Assembly: GCF_003797765.1 (NCBI RefSeq) | Contig: NZ_RKMB01000015.1 | Location: 1-64,000, forward strand | Length of the DNA stretch: 64,000 bases | Direction: 5' to 3' | Origin: Ramlibacter sp. WS9 | GTDB lineage: Bacteria; Pseudomonadota; Gammaproteobacteria; Burkholderiales; Burkholderiaceae_C | Shown: positions 51,200-59,936 of the stretch, piece by piece | Layout: every line of letters begins with the position of its first letter | How positions within the stretch are numbered: position 1 is the first letter of the stretch | The notes under the pieces: model-generated | Database searches by the model: none | Told to the model about the DNA's origin: nothing | The model's input: only the letters and a program-made list of their open reading frames with translations | Made by a program: the position numbers and the translations under genes

Positions 51200-52243
51200 T
51201 CAGCGGCCCTGCTTTTCGTAGAACGCGATCAGCGGCTTGTCGAATTCGCCGTGGTCTAGTTGCCAAAGTCCCATCGGGCCACGCACGAAGGGCACCTGAT
51301 GCTCGCTTCCGACGCGAAACTGTGCCCAGTAGTCGATGGCCCGTGGAAAACGCAGTGTCGGCAGCCCCAGGTTCATGTCCACGGGCTCCAGGCGAGTGGG
51401 GCTGGCCAGCCGATAGCTGTAGTTCCGGATGCCGTTGCCGTCCAACCCTTGGTCTACCCGCTTGGCCGCCGGGAGTGCCGCGCCCAGCAAGGCAGCGGAC
51501 AACATGAGGCTTAGCACCAGCGACTCGCGCGCGGGCACCCGCCCGGTCAGCAGGTACCGGTAGGCCAGCAGGTCACAGACGCCAGCGCACGCCAGTGCGC
51601 CGCCCCAAACCAGCGGATTGAACAGTATGCGGGCCAGTTGCGAGTCGGCCAGCTCGAACCGGGTGACGACGAACGTGTCGATCAAGCTGAAAAAGAGCAG
51701 CACGAAGAACAGCACGACGATGACGATGCTCCTGGGGCTTTTTTCCAGGGCGAAGTCGCTGGTCTGCTCCTCGGCCAGGGCGTAAGCGGGGAATGTGCCG
51801 CGGAAAATGTCGGCGAGTGCCTCGCGCGAGGGCAACGCGTACATGCCCGTGTCGGCGCAAAAATTCATTTCGCCCCGTGGCGTTGTCAACTTCGCCCAAT
51901 GCAGGTTGCCCGCGCGCAGGTTGCGGTTGCCCAGCCACTCGACGGCACTGCTGCCTTTGTCGAAGAGCGAGTCGAACGCACGGCGGTCCTTCAGCCAGAA
52001 GCCCCTGATTCGCAGCCTGTCGCCCTCGTCGACCAGCACGCCCTTGGCCTCGAAAGGCATCACGCGCCACCAGCGCTGGTGGAATGCGGGTCGCGACAGG
52101 TTGATGCGCCAGTAGCGCTTGCCTTGCAGGTCCGCCACCAGCTTGTCCTGGTGCTTTTTCATGGCCCTGTTGCGCCAGAAGAGAAGGAACACCACCAGCA
52201 GAAGCGGCAGGTACGCCAGAAGCCAGAGGTAGTAGCTCGTCAT
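51200..52243 (-). CDS. multi-segment membrane protein of unknown function
   Basis: A 347-residue protein: one N-terminal membrane helix (YYLWLLAYLPLLLVVFLLFW), a soluble part of about 140 residues, then helices at about 170-192, 210-235 and 245-265 (IVIVVLFFVLLFFSLIDTFV), ending in a soluble tail. No family is recognised. Its ATG overlaps the mog stop (ATGA), so it is the last gene of the darP-mog-this gene operon. Confidence 0.8.
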   Translation of the reverse strand: MTSYYLWLLAYLPLLLVVFLLFWRNRAMKKHQDKLVADLQGKRYWRINLSRPAFHQRWWRVMPFEAKGVLVDEGDRLRIRGFWLKDRRAFDSLFDKGSSAVEWLGNRNLRAGNLHWAKLTTPRGEMNFCADTGMYALPSREALADIFRGTFPAYALAEEQTSDFALEKSPRSIVIVVLFFVLLFFSLIDTFVVTRFELADSQLARILFNPLVWGGALACAGVCDLLAYRYLLTGRVPARESLVLSLMLSAALLGAALPAAKRVDQGLDGNGIRNYSYRLASPTRLEPVDMNLGLPTLRFPRAIDYWAQFRVGSEHQVPFVRGPMGLWQLDHGEFDKPLIAFYEKQGR

Positions 52244-52839
52244 ACGCCCGCGGGACGCTGCGCGCTCTTCGGCCTAAAGGCCTTACACACCTCGTCGTTC
52301 GTCTTGAGGTAGGGGCCGCCGATCAAATCGACGCAATACGGCACGGCGGCAAAGATGCCGGCCACCAGTTGCTCGCCACCCGTGCCCTTCAGCCCTTCAA
52401 GGGTCTCCTGGATCGACTTGGGCTGGCCCGGCAGGTTGATGATGAGGCTCTTGTCACGGACTACCGCGCATTGCCGCGACAGGATGGCCGTGGGCACGAA
52501 GCGCAGGCTGATCTGCCGCATCTGCTCGCCAAAGCCTGGCATCTCCTTGTGCGCCACCGCCAGCGTCGCTTCAGGCGTTACGTCGCGCGGCGCCGGGCCC
52601 GTGCCGCCGGTGGTGAGCACGAGCGAACAGCCGGCATCGACCAGATCGATCAACGCGGCGCTGATGCCTTCTCTTTCGTCGGGGATCAAACGGGCTTCGA
52701 AGGTGATGGGGTTCTTCAGCGCGCGAGTAAGCCAGTCCTTCAGCGCGGGCAGGCCCTTGTCTTCGTAGACGCCGCTGGACGCGCGGTCGCTGATCGAGAC
52801 GATGCCGATCGTGACCGGCTCAAACGTTTCTGTGGTCAT
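52240..52839 (-). CDS. mog: molybdopterin adenylyltransferase
   Basis: A 199-residue MogA/MoaB-type protein that adenylates molybdopterin before molybdate insertion. Motifs: GIVSISDRASSGVYEDKGLP, LVLTTGGTGPAPRDVTPEAT, INLPGQPKSIQETLEGL. Complete. Its start overlaps the end of darP by 20 bases, indicating co-transcription. Confidence 0.95.
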   Translation of the reverse strand: MTTETFEPVTIGIVSISDRASSGVYEDKGLPALKDWLTRALKNPITFEARLIPDEREGISAALIDLVDAGCSLVLTTGGTGPAPRDVTPEATLAVAHKEMPGFGEQMRQISLRFVPTAILSRQCAVVRDKSLIINLPGQPKSIQETLEGLKGTGGEQLVAGIFAAVPYCVDLIGGPYLKTNDEVCKAFRPKSAQRPAGV

Positions 52840-53482
52840 AGGTACCGTCGTCCTCTTCGGCCGGCGAGGGGATGCCGGTCAGCTGGTCCTTCACCAACTG
52901 GAAGATCTCGCGGTACGCGCGGCCATGCCGTGGCACAAGCCCCTTGGACACCTGGTCCTGCGTGGGCTGCACGTCCTTGCGTGCCTGGCGGATCAGCGCC
53001 CGCAGCTGCTGCGTATCGGTCTGCGGGTACTCACGCATCCACTGGTCCAGCGCATCTTCGTTGGCGATCAGCTTGTCGCGCCATTGCTCGGCCTGGTGCA
53101 GGGCGAGCGCGTCGCTGGCCGAACCTTTGCGCTGCTCGTCGAGCGCGTCGCGCACGGACTGGCGCGTCTCCTCGTCCAGGCCGCGCATCAGTTTGCCGAT
53201 GAACTGCATCTGGCGGCGCTTGCCTTCAAAGTTGGTGATGCGCTTGGCTTCGGCAACGGCGTCGATGAGTTTTTCGGGCAAGGACAAGCCCGCCATCAAA
53301 TCGGCGCGCAGGGTCAGCAGCGATTCACCGAGCTTTTGCAGCTCCGTGCTTTCGCGCTTGAGGTCGGTTCGGCTGGCTTCGGTCGTGCCTTTGAGCTCAG
53401 CCTTGAGCTCGAGATCCAGCTCGCTGCCTTCGGCGACGAACTGGCCGCGCACGAAGTAGCCTTTTTTGGGTTTGCGTGACAT
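52820..53482 (-). CDS. darP: ribosome-associated protein DarP (YjgA, DUF615)
   Basis: A 220-residue helical, highly charged protein of the YjgA/DUF615 family, which associates with late 50S assembly intermediates. Typical stretches: ESTELQKLGESLLTLRADLM, ITNFEGKRRQMQFIGKLMRG, ALIRQARKDVQPTQDQVSKG. The start at 53482 (MSRKPKKGY) is fixed by family resemblance; the longer open frame is antisense to pmbA. Divergent from pmbA, 36 bases apart. Confidence 0.93.
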   Translation of the reverse strand: MSRKPKKGYFVRGQFVAEGSELDLELKAELKGTTEASRTDLKRESTELQKLGESLLTLRADLMAGLSLPEKLIDAVAEAKRITNFEGKRRQMQFIGKLMRGLDEETRQSVRDALDEQRKGSASDALALHQAEQWRDKLIANEDALDQWMREYPQTDTQQLRALIRQARKDVQPTQDQVSKGLVPRHGRAYREIFQLVKDQLTGIPSPAEEDDGTYDHRNV

Positions 53483-53518
53483 GAGGGGCTGGAGTAGGGC
53501 AAGTATCATAGCTTCGCC

Positions 53519-54898
53519 ATGAACAACAACGACACCACCCGCCCCGCCACCGGTTTCAGCTACAGCCGTGCCGTATTCGAAGAACTGGTCGACGCGGCCC
53601 TGGCGCATGCCAGGAAGCTGGGCGCGACCGATGCGGGCGCCGAGGCGTCGGAAGGCTGCGGCCTGAGCGTGTCGGTGCGCAAGGGCGAACTCGAGAACGT
53701 CGAACGCAACCGCGACAAGTCGCTCGGCGTCACCGTCTACGTCGGCCATCGCCGCGGCAACGCCAGCACATCCGACTTTTCCAGCGCCGCAATCGAGCAG
53801 ACCGTGCAGGCCGCGTACGACATCGCCCGCTTCACCGCGGAAGACCCCGTGGCTGGCCTGCCGGAGGCGCAAGACATCGCCGGGCCGGACGAACAGCCCG
53901 ATCTGGACCTGTTCCATCCCTGGGCCATCACCAGCGAAGAAGCCGCCAAGCTGGCGCTGGAATGCGAGGCCGCCGCCTTCAAGACCGACAAGCGCATCAC
54001 CAACAGCGAGGGCGCGGGCGTCTCAGCCCAGCAGAGCCACTTCTTCAGCGCGCATTCGCGGGGTTTTCGTGGCGGCTACGCCAGCTCGCGCCACTCGATT
54101 TCGGTCGCGCCTATCGCCGGCAAAGGCGACGGGATGCAGCGCGATGCCTGGTACAGCTCGATGCGCAGCGCGCAGGATCTTGCGGGGCCGAAGGAAGTGG
54201 GCCGCTACGCCGCGGAACGCGCACTGTCGCGGCTGAAGTCACGCAAGATCGCCACGCGCGAATGCCCGGTGCTGTTCGAGTCGCCGCTGGCAGCCGGGCT
54301 GCTGGGCGGGTTCGTGCAAGCCGTGAGCGGCGGTTCGCTCTACCGCAAGAGCAGCTTCCTGCTGGACTCGCTGGGCAAGACGGTCTTCCCGGAGCACATC
54401 GACGTGCTGGAAGACCCGATGGTGCGCCGTGGCAAGGGCAGTTCGGCTTTCGACGAAGAAGGCGTGCGCACCAAGGCGCGCAAGGTCGTGGATGCCGGGC
54501 GCGTCGAGGGTTACTTCCTCAGCAGCTATTCGGCGCGCAAGCTGGGAATGAAGACCACCGGCAACGCCGGCGGCTCGCACAATCTCACGCTCACCTCGCG
54601 CCTGACGCAGCCGGACGACGACTTGAAGGCCATGCTGCGCAAGCTGGGCACGGGCCTGTTCGTCATCGAACTGATGGGGCAGGGCGTGAACTACGTGACG
54701 GGCGATTATTCGCGCGGTGCGAGTGGCTTCTGGGTGGAGAAGGGCGAAATCGCCTATCCGGTGCAAGAGATCACGATCGCCGGCAACATGAAGTCCATGC
54801 TGACCGGCATCCAGGCTGTGGGCGCCGACACCTACAACTACGGTGCGAAGACCGTCGGGTCGGTGTTGATCGACAAGATGAAGGTGGCGGGATCGTAA
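53519..54898 (+). CDS. pmbA: metalloprotease PmbA (TldE)
   Basis: A 459-residue subunit of the TldD/TldE metalloprotease that matures peptide antibiotics and degrades CcdA-like antitoxins. Typical stretches: AEASEGCGLSVSVRKGELEN, LFESPLAAGLLGGFVQAVSG, TGNAGGSHNLTL and ELMGQGVNYVTGDYSRGASG. TldE itself lacks the zinc site, which is in TldD; tldD is not in this window. Complete. Confidence 0.96.
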   Translation: MNNNDTTRPATGFSYSRAVFEELVDAALAHARKLGATDAGAEASEGCGLSVSVRKGELENVERNRDKSLGVTVYVGHRRGNASTSDFSSAAIEQTVQAAYDIARFTAEDPVAGLPEAQDIAGPDEQPDLDLFHPWAITSEEAAKLALECEAAAFKTDKRITNSEGAGVSAQQSHFFSAHSRGFRGGYASSRHSISVAPIAGKGDGMQRDAWYSSMRSAQDLAGPKEVGRYAAERALSRLKSRKIATRECPVLFESPLAAGLLGGFVQAVSGGSLYRKSSFLLDSLGKTVFPEHIDVLEDPMVRRGKGSSAFDEEGVRTKARKVVDAGRVEGYFLSSYSARKLGMKTTGNAGGSHNLTLTSRLTQPDDDLKAMLRKLGTGLFVIELMGQGVNYVTGDYSRGASGFWVEKGEIAYPVQEITIAGNMKSMLTGIQAVGADTYNYGAKTVGSVLIDKMKVAGS

Positions 54899-54905
54899 GA
54901 TCCGT

Positions 54906-55367
54906 TCAACCCGCCAGCGCGGACTTCACGGCCGCCGAAACCTGCCCCATGTCGGCCTTGCCGGCCAGCTTGGCCTTCACGGCGCCCATGACCTTGCCCA
55001 TTTCGCCGGGGCCGGGGGCTTTGCCAAGTTGCTCACCGAGCTCGGCCACGATGGCCTTCACCTCGGCCGCAACCTCGTCGGCCGATAGGCGGGCTGGCAG
55101 GTAGGCCTGCAGCACGACGGTCTCGGCCTTCTCCTTGTCCGCCAGGTCCTGGCGACCGGCCTTCTCGAAGGCCTCGATGCTGTCCTTGCGCTGCTTGAGC
55201 ATCTTGTCGACGATGCCGATCACGGCCACATCGTCCAGCTCCACGCGCTCGTCCACTTCCTTCTGCTTCATGGCCGCTGTCAGCAGGCGGATGGTGCCCA
55301 GTCGCTCGCTGTCTTTGGCGCGCATGGCGGCCTTCATGTCGTCGGTGATGCGTTCTTTGAGGCTCAT
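54906..55367 (-). CDS. yqeY: GatB/YqeY domain protein
   Basis: A 153-residue helical protein resembling the tail domain of GatB (MSLKERITDDMKAAMRAKDS, ERLGTIRLLTAAMKQKEVDE, LPARLSADEVAAEVKAIVAE, GKVMGAVKAKLAGKADMGQV). It probably binds tRNA; its exact role is open. It lies directly after rpsU on the same strand, separated by a terminator. Confidence 0.95.
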   Translation of the reverse strand: MSLKERITDDMKAAMRAKDSERLGTIRLLTAAMKQKEVDERVELDDVAVIGIVDKMLKQRKDSIEAFEKAGRQDLADKEKAETVVLQAYLPARLSADEVAAEVKAIVAELGEQLGKAPGPGEMGKVMGAVKAKLAGKADMGQVSAAVKSALAG

Positions 55368-55396
55368 GGGATCTCCCGGAAATGCGAAAAGGAATT

Positions 55397-55432
55397 AAAA
55401 AAGCCTGCTTGAGCGTCCCCAGGCAGGCTTTT
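55397..55432 (-). terminator. intrinsic terminator of rpsU
   Basis: gcctgc at 55403-55408 pairs with gcaggc at 55423-55428, extended by flanking A/T pairs; on the minus strand it is followed by six T. It separates rpsU from yqeY. Confidence 0.88.
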
Positions 55433-55454
55433 CGGGTGCCGCGAGGGCAACGTT

Positions 55455-55667
55455 TTAGTAGAGCTTCTTCGGAAGCTGCATGCTGCGCACGCGCTTGTAG
55501 TGGCGCTTGACGGCCGCGGCCTTCTTGCGCTTGCGCTCGGCGGTGGGCTTTTCGTAGAACTCGCGGGCGCGAAGTTCGGTCAGCAGGCCCAGCTTTTCAA
55601 TGGTGCGCTTGAAGCGGCGCAGGGCCACGTCGAAGGGCTCGTTTTCTTTTACACGGATCGTCGTCAT
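55455..55667 (-). CDS. rpsU: 30S ribosomal protein bS21
   Basis: A 70-residue basic ribosomal protein: [20 protein letters not shown], then [20 protein letters not shown]. It binds the 30S platform near the anti-Shine-Dalgarno region. Length and sequence are standard. The about 220 bases upstream (55668-55889) hold its promoter and no recognised gene. Confidence 0.97.
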
Positions 55668-55889
55668 CAGCGAATGAATTCCAAATTTGTGCGGACTTCA
55701 GGGACCAGGGAAGATCGCGCCCGGGTGCCGTTGTCTGCGGGGTTCCCCAACTTAGGTGGTGATCAGGCCGTTGGGGGTTTGCCAGCAAAGCCCGTCATTA
55801 TAGCCCCAGCGACGCTCCTGGCAACCGCGGCGCTTTCAACCGGGCGGTCTCGACCCCCGCCGGCTCGCGAAATCAGCCAGAATTCGCCC
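55668..55889. other. intergenic region upstream of rpsU
   Basis: About 220 bases; presumed promoter region of rpsU on the minus strand. Open frames here are shadow-like. No tRNA or palindrome seen. Confidence 0.4.
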
Positions 55890-56559
55890 GTGACGCCTCA
55901 TCAAAATTCGTCCGTGGCGGCAGCGCCGGAAGTGCAGCGGCAGGTTCTGGCCCGGGCAGCCCGACTGTAGGCGTCCGCCGCCGACTTCAACGACACGCTG
56001 CGCCAGACGATCGGCGCGTGCCTCCCGGCGCTGGGCGATTTCGGTTTTTTCGACGTGACGCACGGCGGGGGCGTGCGGCGCACCTTGGCCGCCCACGAAG
56101 CGCCCGACATCGAGGCCCTGCTCGCCCCGACCCAGTGGGCGCGCCAGGAGCGCGCCGACATGAACCTGTGCGCGCTCTCCACCGGCCAGCCGGCACTGCA
56201 CCCGGACATCGGCGAGGCCTGGTACCGCAAAGTGGCTACCAGCGAAGGGCACTGGCAGCTCGCTGCGCGAGCTGGACTTCCGTTCCATGATCACGGTGCC
56301 CGTGCGTTACCGGGACGAACTGGTGGGCGCCTTCACACCCGCAATGGTTGGATCGAAGTCGCGGTGGAAGACACGGGTTGCGGTATCGCACCGGAGCTGT
56401 TGCCGCGCGTCTTCGCTGGTCGCGCTGACCGGTTGCGGGCGCGACAACGACCGGTCACGCGCGCTTGCGGCAAGCTTCGATGAACATCTCGTCACGGCCG
56501 TCACGGCCGACCGGCTGTTGGGCCAGTTGCGGCAATTGCTGGCCGCCGGGCACAGGTGA
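55890..56559 (+). pseudogene. remnant of a GAF hybrid sensor histidine kinase
   Basis: Pieces of one gene are still readable. From a GTG at 55890 comes a short helical lead (EVQRQVLARAARL) interrupted by a TAG at 55968-55970. Then, in the same frame, a GAF-like segment (DFNDTLRQTIGACLPALGDF, NLCALSTGQPALHPDIGEAW). A frame change follows, with MITVPVRYRDELVGAF in the +1 frame. Next comes an ATPase fragment (WIEVAVEDTGCGIAPELLPR) back in the first frame, and last a receiver-domain tail (ALAASFDEHLVTAVTADRLL) in the +1 frame. The HisKA, most of the ATPase and most of the receiver are deleted. Clearly non-functional. Confidence 0.85.
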
Positions 56560-56662
56560 ATAAGTCACGTTGAAACATCGCGACACATTCACGCGCCTTC
56601 AACACAATCGGCTCGCGACGCTCTTGTCGCGGTTGAAAAGAATCAGCAGGGATCGAACAACA

Positions 56663-57523
56663 ATGGCAATCGATATCAGCATCCGCGCCGGCCTGACGGC
56701 CGACACGTCCAGCGTCAGCGCATCGGGCAGCGTGCAGCACGTGATCACCGACACCGAAGTGAACAGCTTCGGGCTTCAGGACGGCAACCTCAAGAACGCC
56801 GTGGGCCGCTATTTCGGCCAGAACCCCAACGACGCGTTCCTGCACAGCGACACGCCTTGGGACGACCTGTACCGGACATATGGCTGGCCCCAGGTGCAAA
56901 CCGTGCTGGTGGTCGACAGCGCCACCGTCATCGGGATCACCTCGGAGCCCACCATCATCGCCCAGCAGACGTTCTCGAACGACAGCAACGTCAAGGGAAC
57001 GTTCAACGTGGGCATCTCGCAGCAGGTCGCCAACACCAGTTCCAGCAGCTGGTCGGAAACGAACACGATCACCGTGGGCCAGAAGTTCACCTACAAGGTG
57101 GAATTCCTGGGTACCGGCGGTGGTGGTGAAACCTCGCTGTCTTACGCCCATTCCTGGGGCGAAACCACCGGCGAGAGCACCACCATCACCGTGGGCACGC
57201 AGTCCGGTGTCAGCGTCCCGCTGGACCCGGGCCAGGCCGTCCAGGCGCAACTCACCGCCAGCCGCGGCACGATGAGAGTGCGCGTCGTCTACAAGGCGTA
57301 TGTGACGGGGTCGACAGCGATCAACTACAACCCGACGTTCAAGGACCATCACTTCTGGGGCCTGGACATCGGGTCGGTCATGGGTGCGGGCGGCATCTCG
57401 AACCTCCTGACTTTCACGGAAGACATCGAGATCGGCTTCTTCACCAACTCCAAGATTGTCCTGAACGACCCGTCGGGCCAGCAGTTGAAGACGGCCTTCA
57501 CGGCCGAAGCCGTGCACGCCTGA
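56663..57523 (+). CDS. aerolysin-like (ETX/MTX2-type) protein
   Basis: A 286-residue protein without a signal peptide. The N-terminal about 90 residues form a separate domain (TDTEVNSFGLQDGNLKNAVG). Residues about 100-287 are almost all beta-strand with Ser/Thr-rich alternation: TFSNDSNVKGTFNVGISQQV, SWSETNTITVGQKFTYKVEF, then a Gly-rich turn and SLSYAHSWGETTGESTTITV. This is the pattern of the aerolysin/ETX-MTX2 pore-forming module, including the amphipathic hairpin that would insert. The ATG at 56663 has agggat upstream; a TTG at 56570 is in frame. Target unknown; it could be an offensive or contact toxin, or a non-toxic relative. Confidence 0.75.
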   Translation: MAIDISIRAGLTADTSSVSASGSVQHVITDTEVNSFGLQDGNLKNAVGRYFGQNPNDAFLHSDTPWDDLYRTYGWPQVQTVLVVDSATVIGITSEPTIIAQQTFSNDSNVKGTFNVGISQQVANTSSSSWSETNTITVGQKFTYKVEFLGTGGGGETSLSYAHSWGETTGESTTITVGTQSGVSVPLDPGQAVQAQLTASRGTMRVRVVYKAYVTGSTAINYNPTFKDHHFWGLDIGSVMGAGGISNLLTFTEDIEIGFFTNSKIVLNDPSGQQLKTAFTAEAVHA

Positions 57524-57529
57524 AAGTCG

Positions 57530-58768
57530 CTACGCCCGGGTGGCCATGCCCTGGGCGCAAGCCCAGGCGCTGGCCCAGGCCCACTGGAAGTTGTAGCCGC
57601 CGAGCCAACCCGTCACGTCGACCACTTCGCCGATGAAAAAGAGGCCGGGTTGCTTCGACTCCAGCGTTTGCGAGGAGAGGTCGCGGGTGTCGACGCCGCC
57701 GGCGGTCACTTCGGCCTTTCGATAACCCTCTGTGCCAGACGGCACCAGCGTCCAGTGCGTCAGCCGGTCCGCCAGCGCCGTGAGAGCCTTGTCGGTGGCC
57801 TCGTTGATGGGCCGCTGCCACGCCGCGTCTTGCTGCACCCAGGCATCGGCGAGGCGCGACGGCACATGGGCGGCGAGCTCGTTGGCGATCAACTTGCGCG
57901 AGGTGGCCTTGGCGCGCAGCAACTCCCGCTGCAGGTCGATGTCCGGGGCCAGGTCGATCCGGATCGGCTGGCCTTCGCGCCAATAGCTGGAAATCTGCAG
58001 CACCGCCGGGCCGCTCAGGCCGCGGTGGGTGAAGAGCAGATCTTCGTGGAAGACGGTGCGGTTCTTCTTGTCACCCGTTTCGATGGCGACCGGCAGCGCC
58101 AGGCCCGCCAGTTGCGCGTACGGTGCCCAGCTGTCGCCGTCGAACGTGAGCGGCACCAGCGCCGGGCGCGGGTCGACGATGCGCAGCCCGAACTGGCGGG
58201 CGATGCGGTAACCGAAATCGGTGGCGCCGATCTTGGGGATGGACAGGCCGCCGGTAGCGATGACCACGTGGTGCGCGGACACGACGCCGTGGTCGGTCGT
58301 GACGCGGAACCGCGCGCCGGACGGCTCGGGCCCGTCGAGGGCAGCAACCTCACGCACCGCGCACGGCTGCCAACGCGTGACGCCGCCCGCGTCGCATTCG
58401 GCGACCAGCATGCGGATGAAATCTTCGGCAGAGCGGTCGCCGAAGAGCTGGCCCTTGTGCTTCTCGTGGAAAGGGATGCCGTGCTTCTGCACCAGCGTGA
58501 TGAAGTCCTGGGGCGTGTAGCGGGAGAGCGCGGAGCGGCAGAACTGCGCGTTGTCGCCCAGGAAGTGCTTGTGGGGCGCTCGGGGGTCGAGGTCGCGATT
58601 GGTGAAGTTGCAGCGCCCGCCGCCGGAGATGCGGATCTTCTCGCCGATCTTCTCGCTGAGATCGACCAGCAGGACTTTCAGGCCCCGCTGGCCGGCGGCG
58701 CCGGCACAGAACAGGCCCGCCGCGCCCGCGCCGATGACGATGGCATCGAAATGCGCCGGTTCAGCCAC
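57530..58768 (-). CDS. HI0933-family FAD-dependent oxidoreductase
   Basis: A 412-residue flavoprotein of the HI0933/BaiN-like group: FAD-binding IVIGAGAAGLFCAGAAGQRG, ISGGGRCNFTNRDL, ATGGLSIPKIGATDFGYRIA, and the end VDVTGWLGGYNFQWAWASAW. The substrate is not established for this group. The GTG start directly follows the stop of the upstream sterol-desaturase-like gene (TGA then GTG), so the two are translated from one mRNA. Confidence 0.93.
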   Translation of the reverse strand: MAEPAHFDAIVIGAGAAGLFCAGAAGQRGLKVLLVDLSEKIGEKIRISGGGRCNFTNRDLDPRAPHKHFLGDNAQFCRSALSRYTPQDFITLVQKHGIPFHEKHKGQLFGDRSAEDFIRMLVAECDAGGVTRWQPCAVREVAALDGPEPSGARFRVTTDHGVVSAHHVVIATGGLSIPKIGATDFGYRIARQFGLRIVDPRPALVPLTFDGDSWAPYAQLAGLALPVAIETGDKKNRTVFHEDLLFTHRGLSGPAVLQISSYWREGQPIRIDLAPDIDLQRELLRAKATSRKLIANELAAHVPSRLADAWVQQDAAWQRPINEATDKALTALADRLTHWTLVPSGTEGYRKAEVTAGGVDTRDLSSQTLESKQPGLFFIGEVVDVTGWLGGYNFQWAWASAWACAQGMATRA

Positions 58769-59893
58769 TCAACCCTTCCAGGTGAACGGAAACTTGAACT
58801 GCTTGAAGAAGCCGTTGGGCACGTAGTCGCCCAGCACGCCATAGGATTGCGGCCAGAGCTTGGTGCTCTTCACCGCGGTGCCGAACAGGTAGTCCAAAAA
58901 GGCGAAATGGGCGGCGTAGTTCTTGTCGAGCGCTTCCTGGTCCTGGCTGTGGTGCCAGTGGTGGAAGTTGGGCGTGACGATGATGTAGCGCAGCGGCCCC
59001 AGACGCACGCTGACGTTGGCGTGGTTGAACACGGCCTGGAAGCCGACGATGACGATGTACGCGTCGATCACTTCCTTGGAGAAGCCGAACACGTAGATCG
59101 GCGCCAGCACCAGCGTGCGCGTGATCAGCAATTCCAGGATGTGCTGGCGCGAGCCCGCCATCCAGTCCATGCTTTTGACGCTGTGATGCACGGCATGCAG
59201 GCGCCACAGCAGCGGCACCTCGTGGTAGGCGCGGTGCGTCCAGTACTGCACCAGGTCGGCGACCAGCACGATGAGCAGCAGGCCGGCCCAGAAGGGCAGG
59301 CCCTGCACCCAGCCGCGGACGCCGTCGTTGGCGGCCCAACCGAAGAACTTGTGCACGACGAGGTTGGTGGCCAGCAATACGAAGCCCACCACCATGTGGT
59401 TGACGATGAAGTGATGCAGGTCGGTCTGCCATTCGGCGCGGAACACCGGCTGGTCCTTGCGCAGGGCGAACAGCTTTTCGATGAAGATGAAGATCAGCGA
59501 AGAGCCCAGCAGGTCCAGGATGAACCAGTCCAGGCCGATGTAAGGCGTGTTGTCGGCGAAGTCGTTGACCGGCACCTTGTGGCCGCCCAGCAGCGCTGTT
59601 GCCACCACGAGCATGAACGCGAAGGACGAGAGCCAGCGCGAACGGTTGAAGCAGATGTTGACGATGCTCAAGCCCCCGGCGATCACCATCGCGCCGAACA
59701 TGATCTTGCGGATCATCTCTACGTCGTAGCTCTTGCGCAGTTGCGGCGTGGTCAGGTACTCGGGGAAGTGGAAGGCCAGCACCCCCAAGAAGCACAAAAT
59801 GGCCAGGCTGAGCGCGATGACGCCCGTGATGCGGCCGCGGCCGGGCGCGAGCGCGCCATGGCTCTCGCTGAATTCATTGAGTTTGTCGAGCAT
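58769..59893 (-). CDS. sterol desaturase/fatty-acid hydroxylase family protein
   Basis: A 374-residue integral membrane di-iron enzyme. The three His clusters expected of this superfamily are visible: YWTHRAYHEVPLLW, WRLHAVHHSVKSMDW and PNFHHWHHSQD. Several hydrophobic segments are present in the first 200 residues. Such enzymes hydroxylate or desaturate lipids; the bacterial substrate is unknown. Start ATG 59893; the longer frame is antisense to the FecR gene region. First gene of a pair with the flavoprotein gene. Confidence 0.93.
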   Translation of the reverse strand: MLDKLNEFSESHGALAPGRGRITGVIALSLAILCFLGVLAFHFPEYLTTPQLRKSYDVEMIRKIMFGAMVIAGGLSIVNICFNRSRWLSSFAFMLVVATALLGGHKVPVNDFADNTPYIGLDWFILDLLGSSLIFIFIEKLFALRKDQPVFRAEWQTDLHHFIVNHMVVGFVLLATNLVVHKFFGWAANDGVRGWVQGLPFWAGLLLIVLVADLVQYWTHRAYHEVPLLWRLHAVHHSVKSMDWMAGSRQHILELLITRTLVLAPIYVFGFSKEVIDAYIVIVGFQAVFNHANVSVRLGPLRYIIVTPNFHHWHHSQDQEALDKNYAAHFAFLDYLFGTAVKSTKLWPQSYGVLGDYVPNGFFKQFKFPFTWKG

Positions 59894-59936
59894 GCGCCCC
59901 TCCGATGTCCTGACTGCGGCGCAGTGTAGCGCGCGG

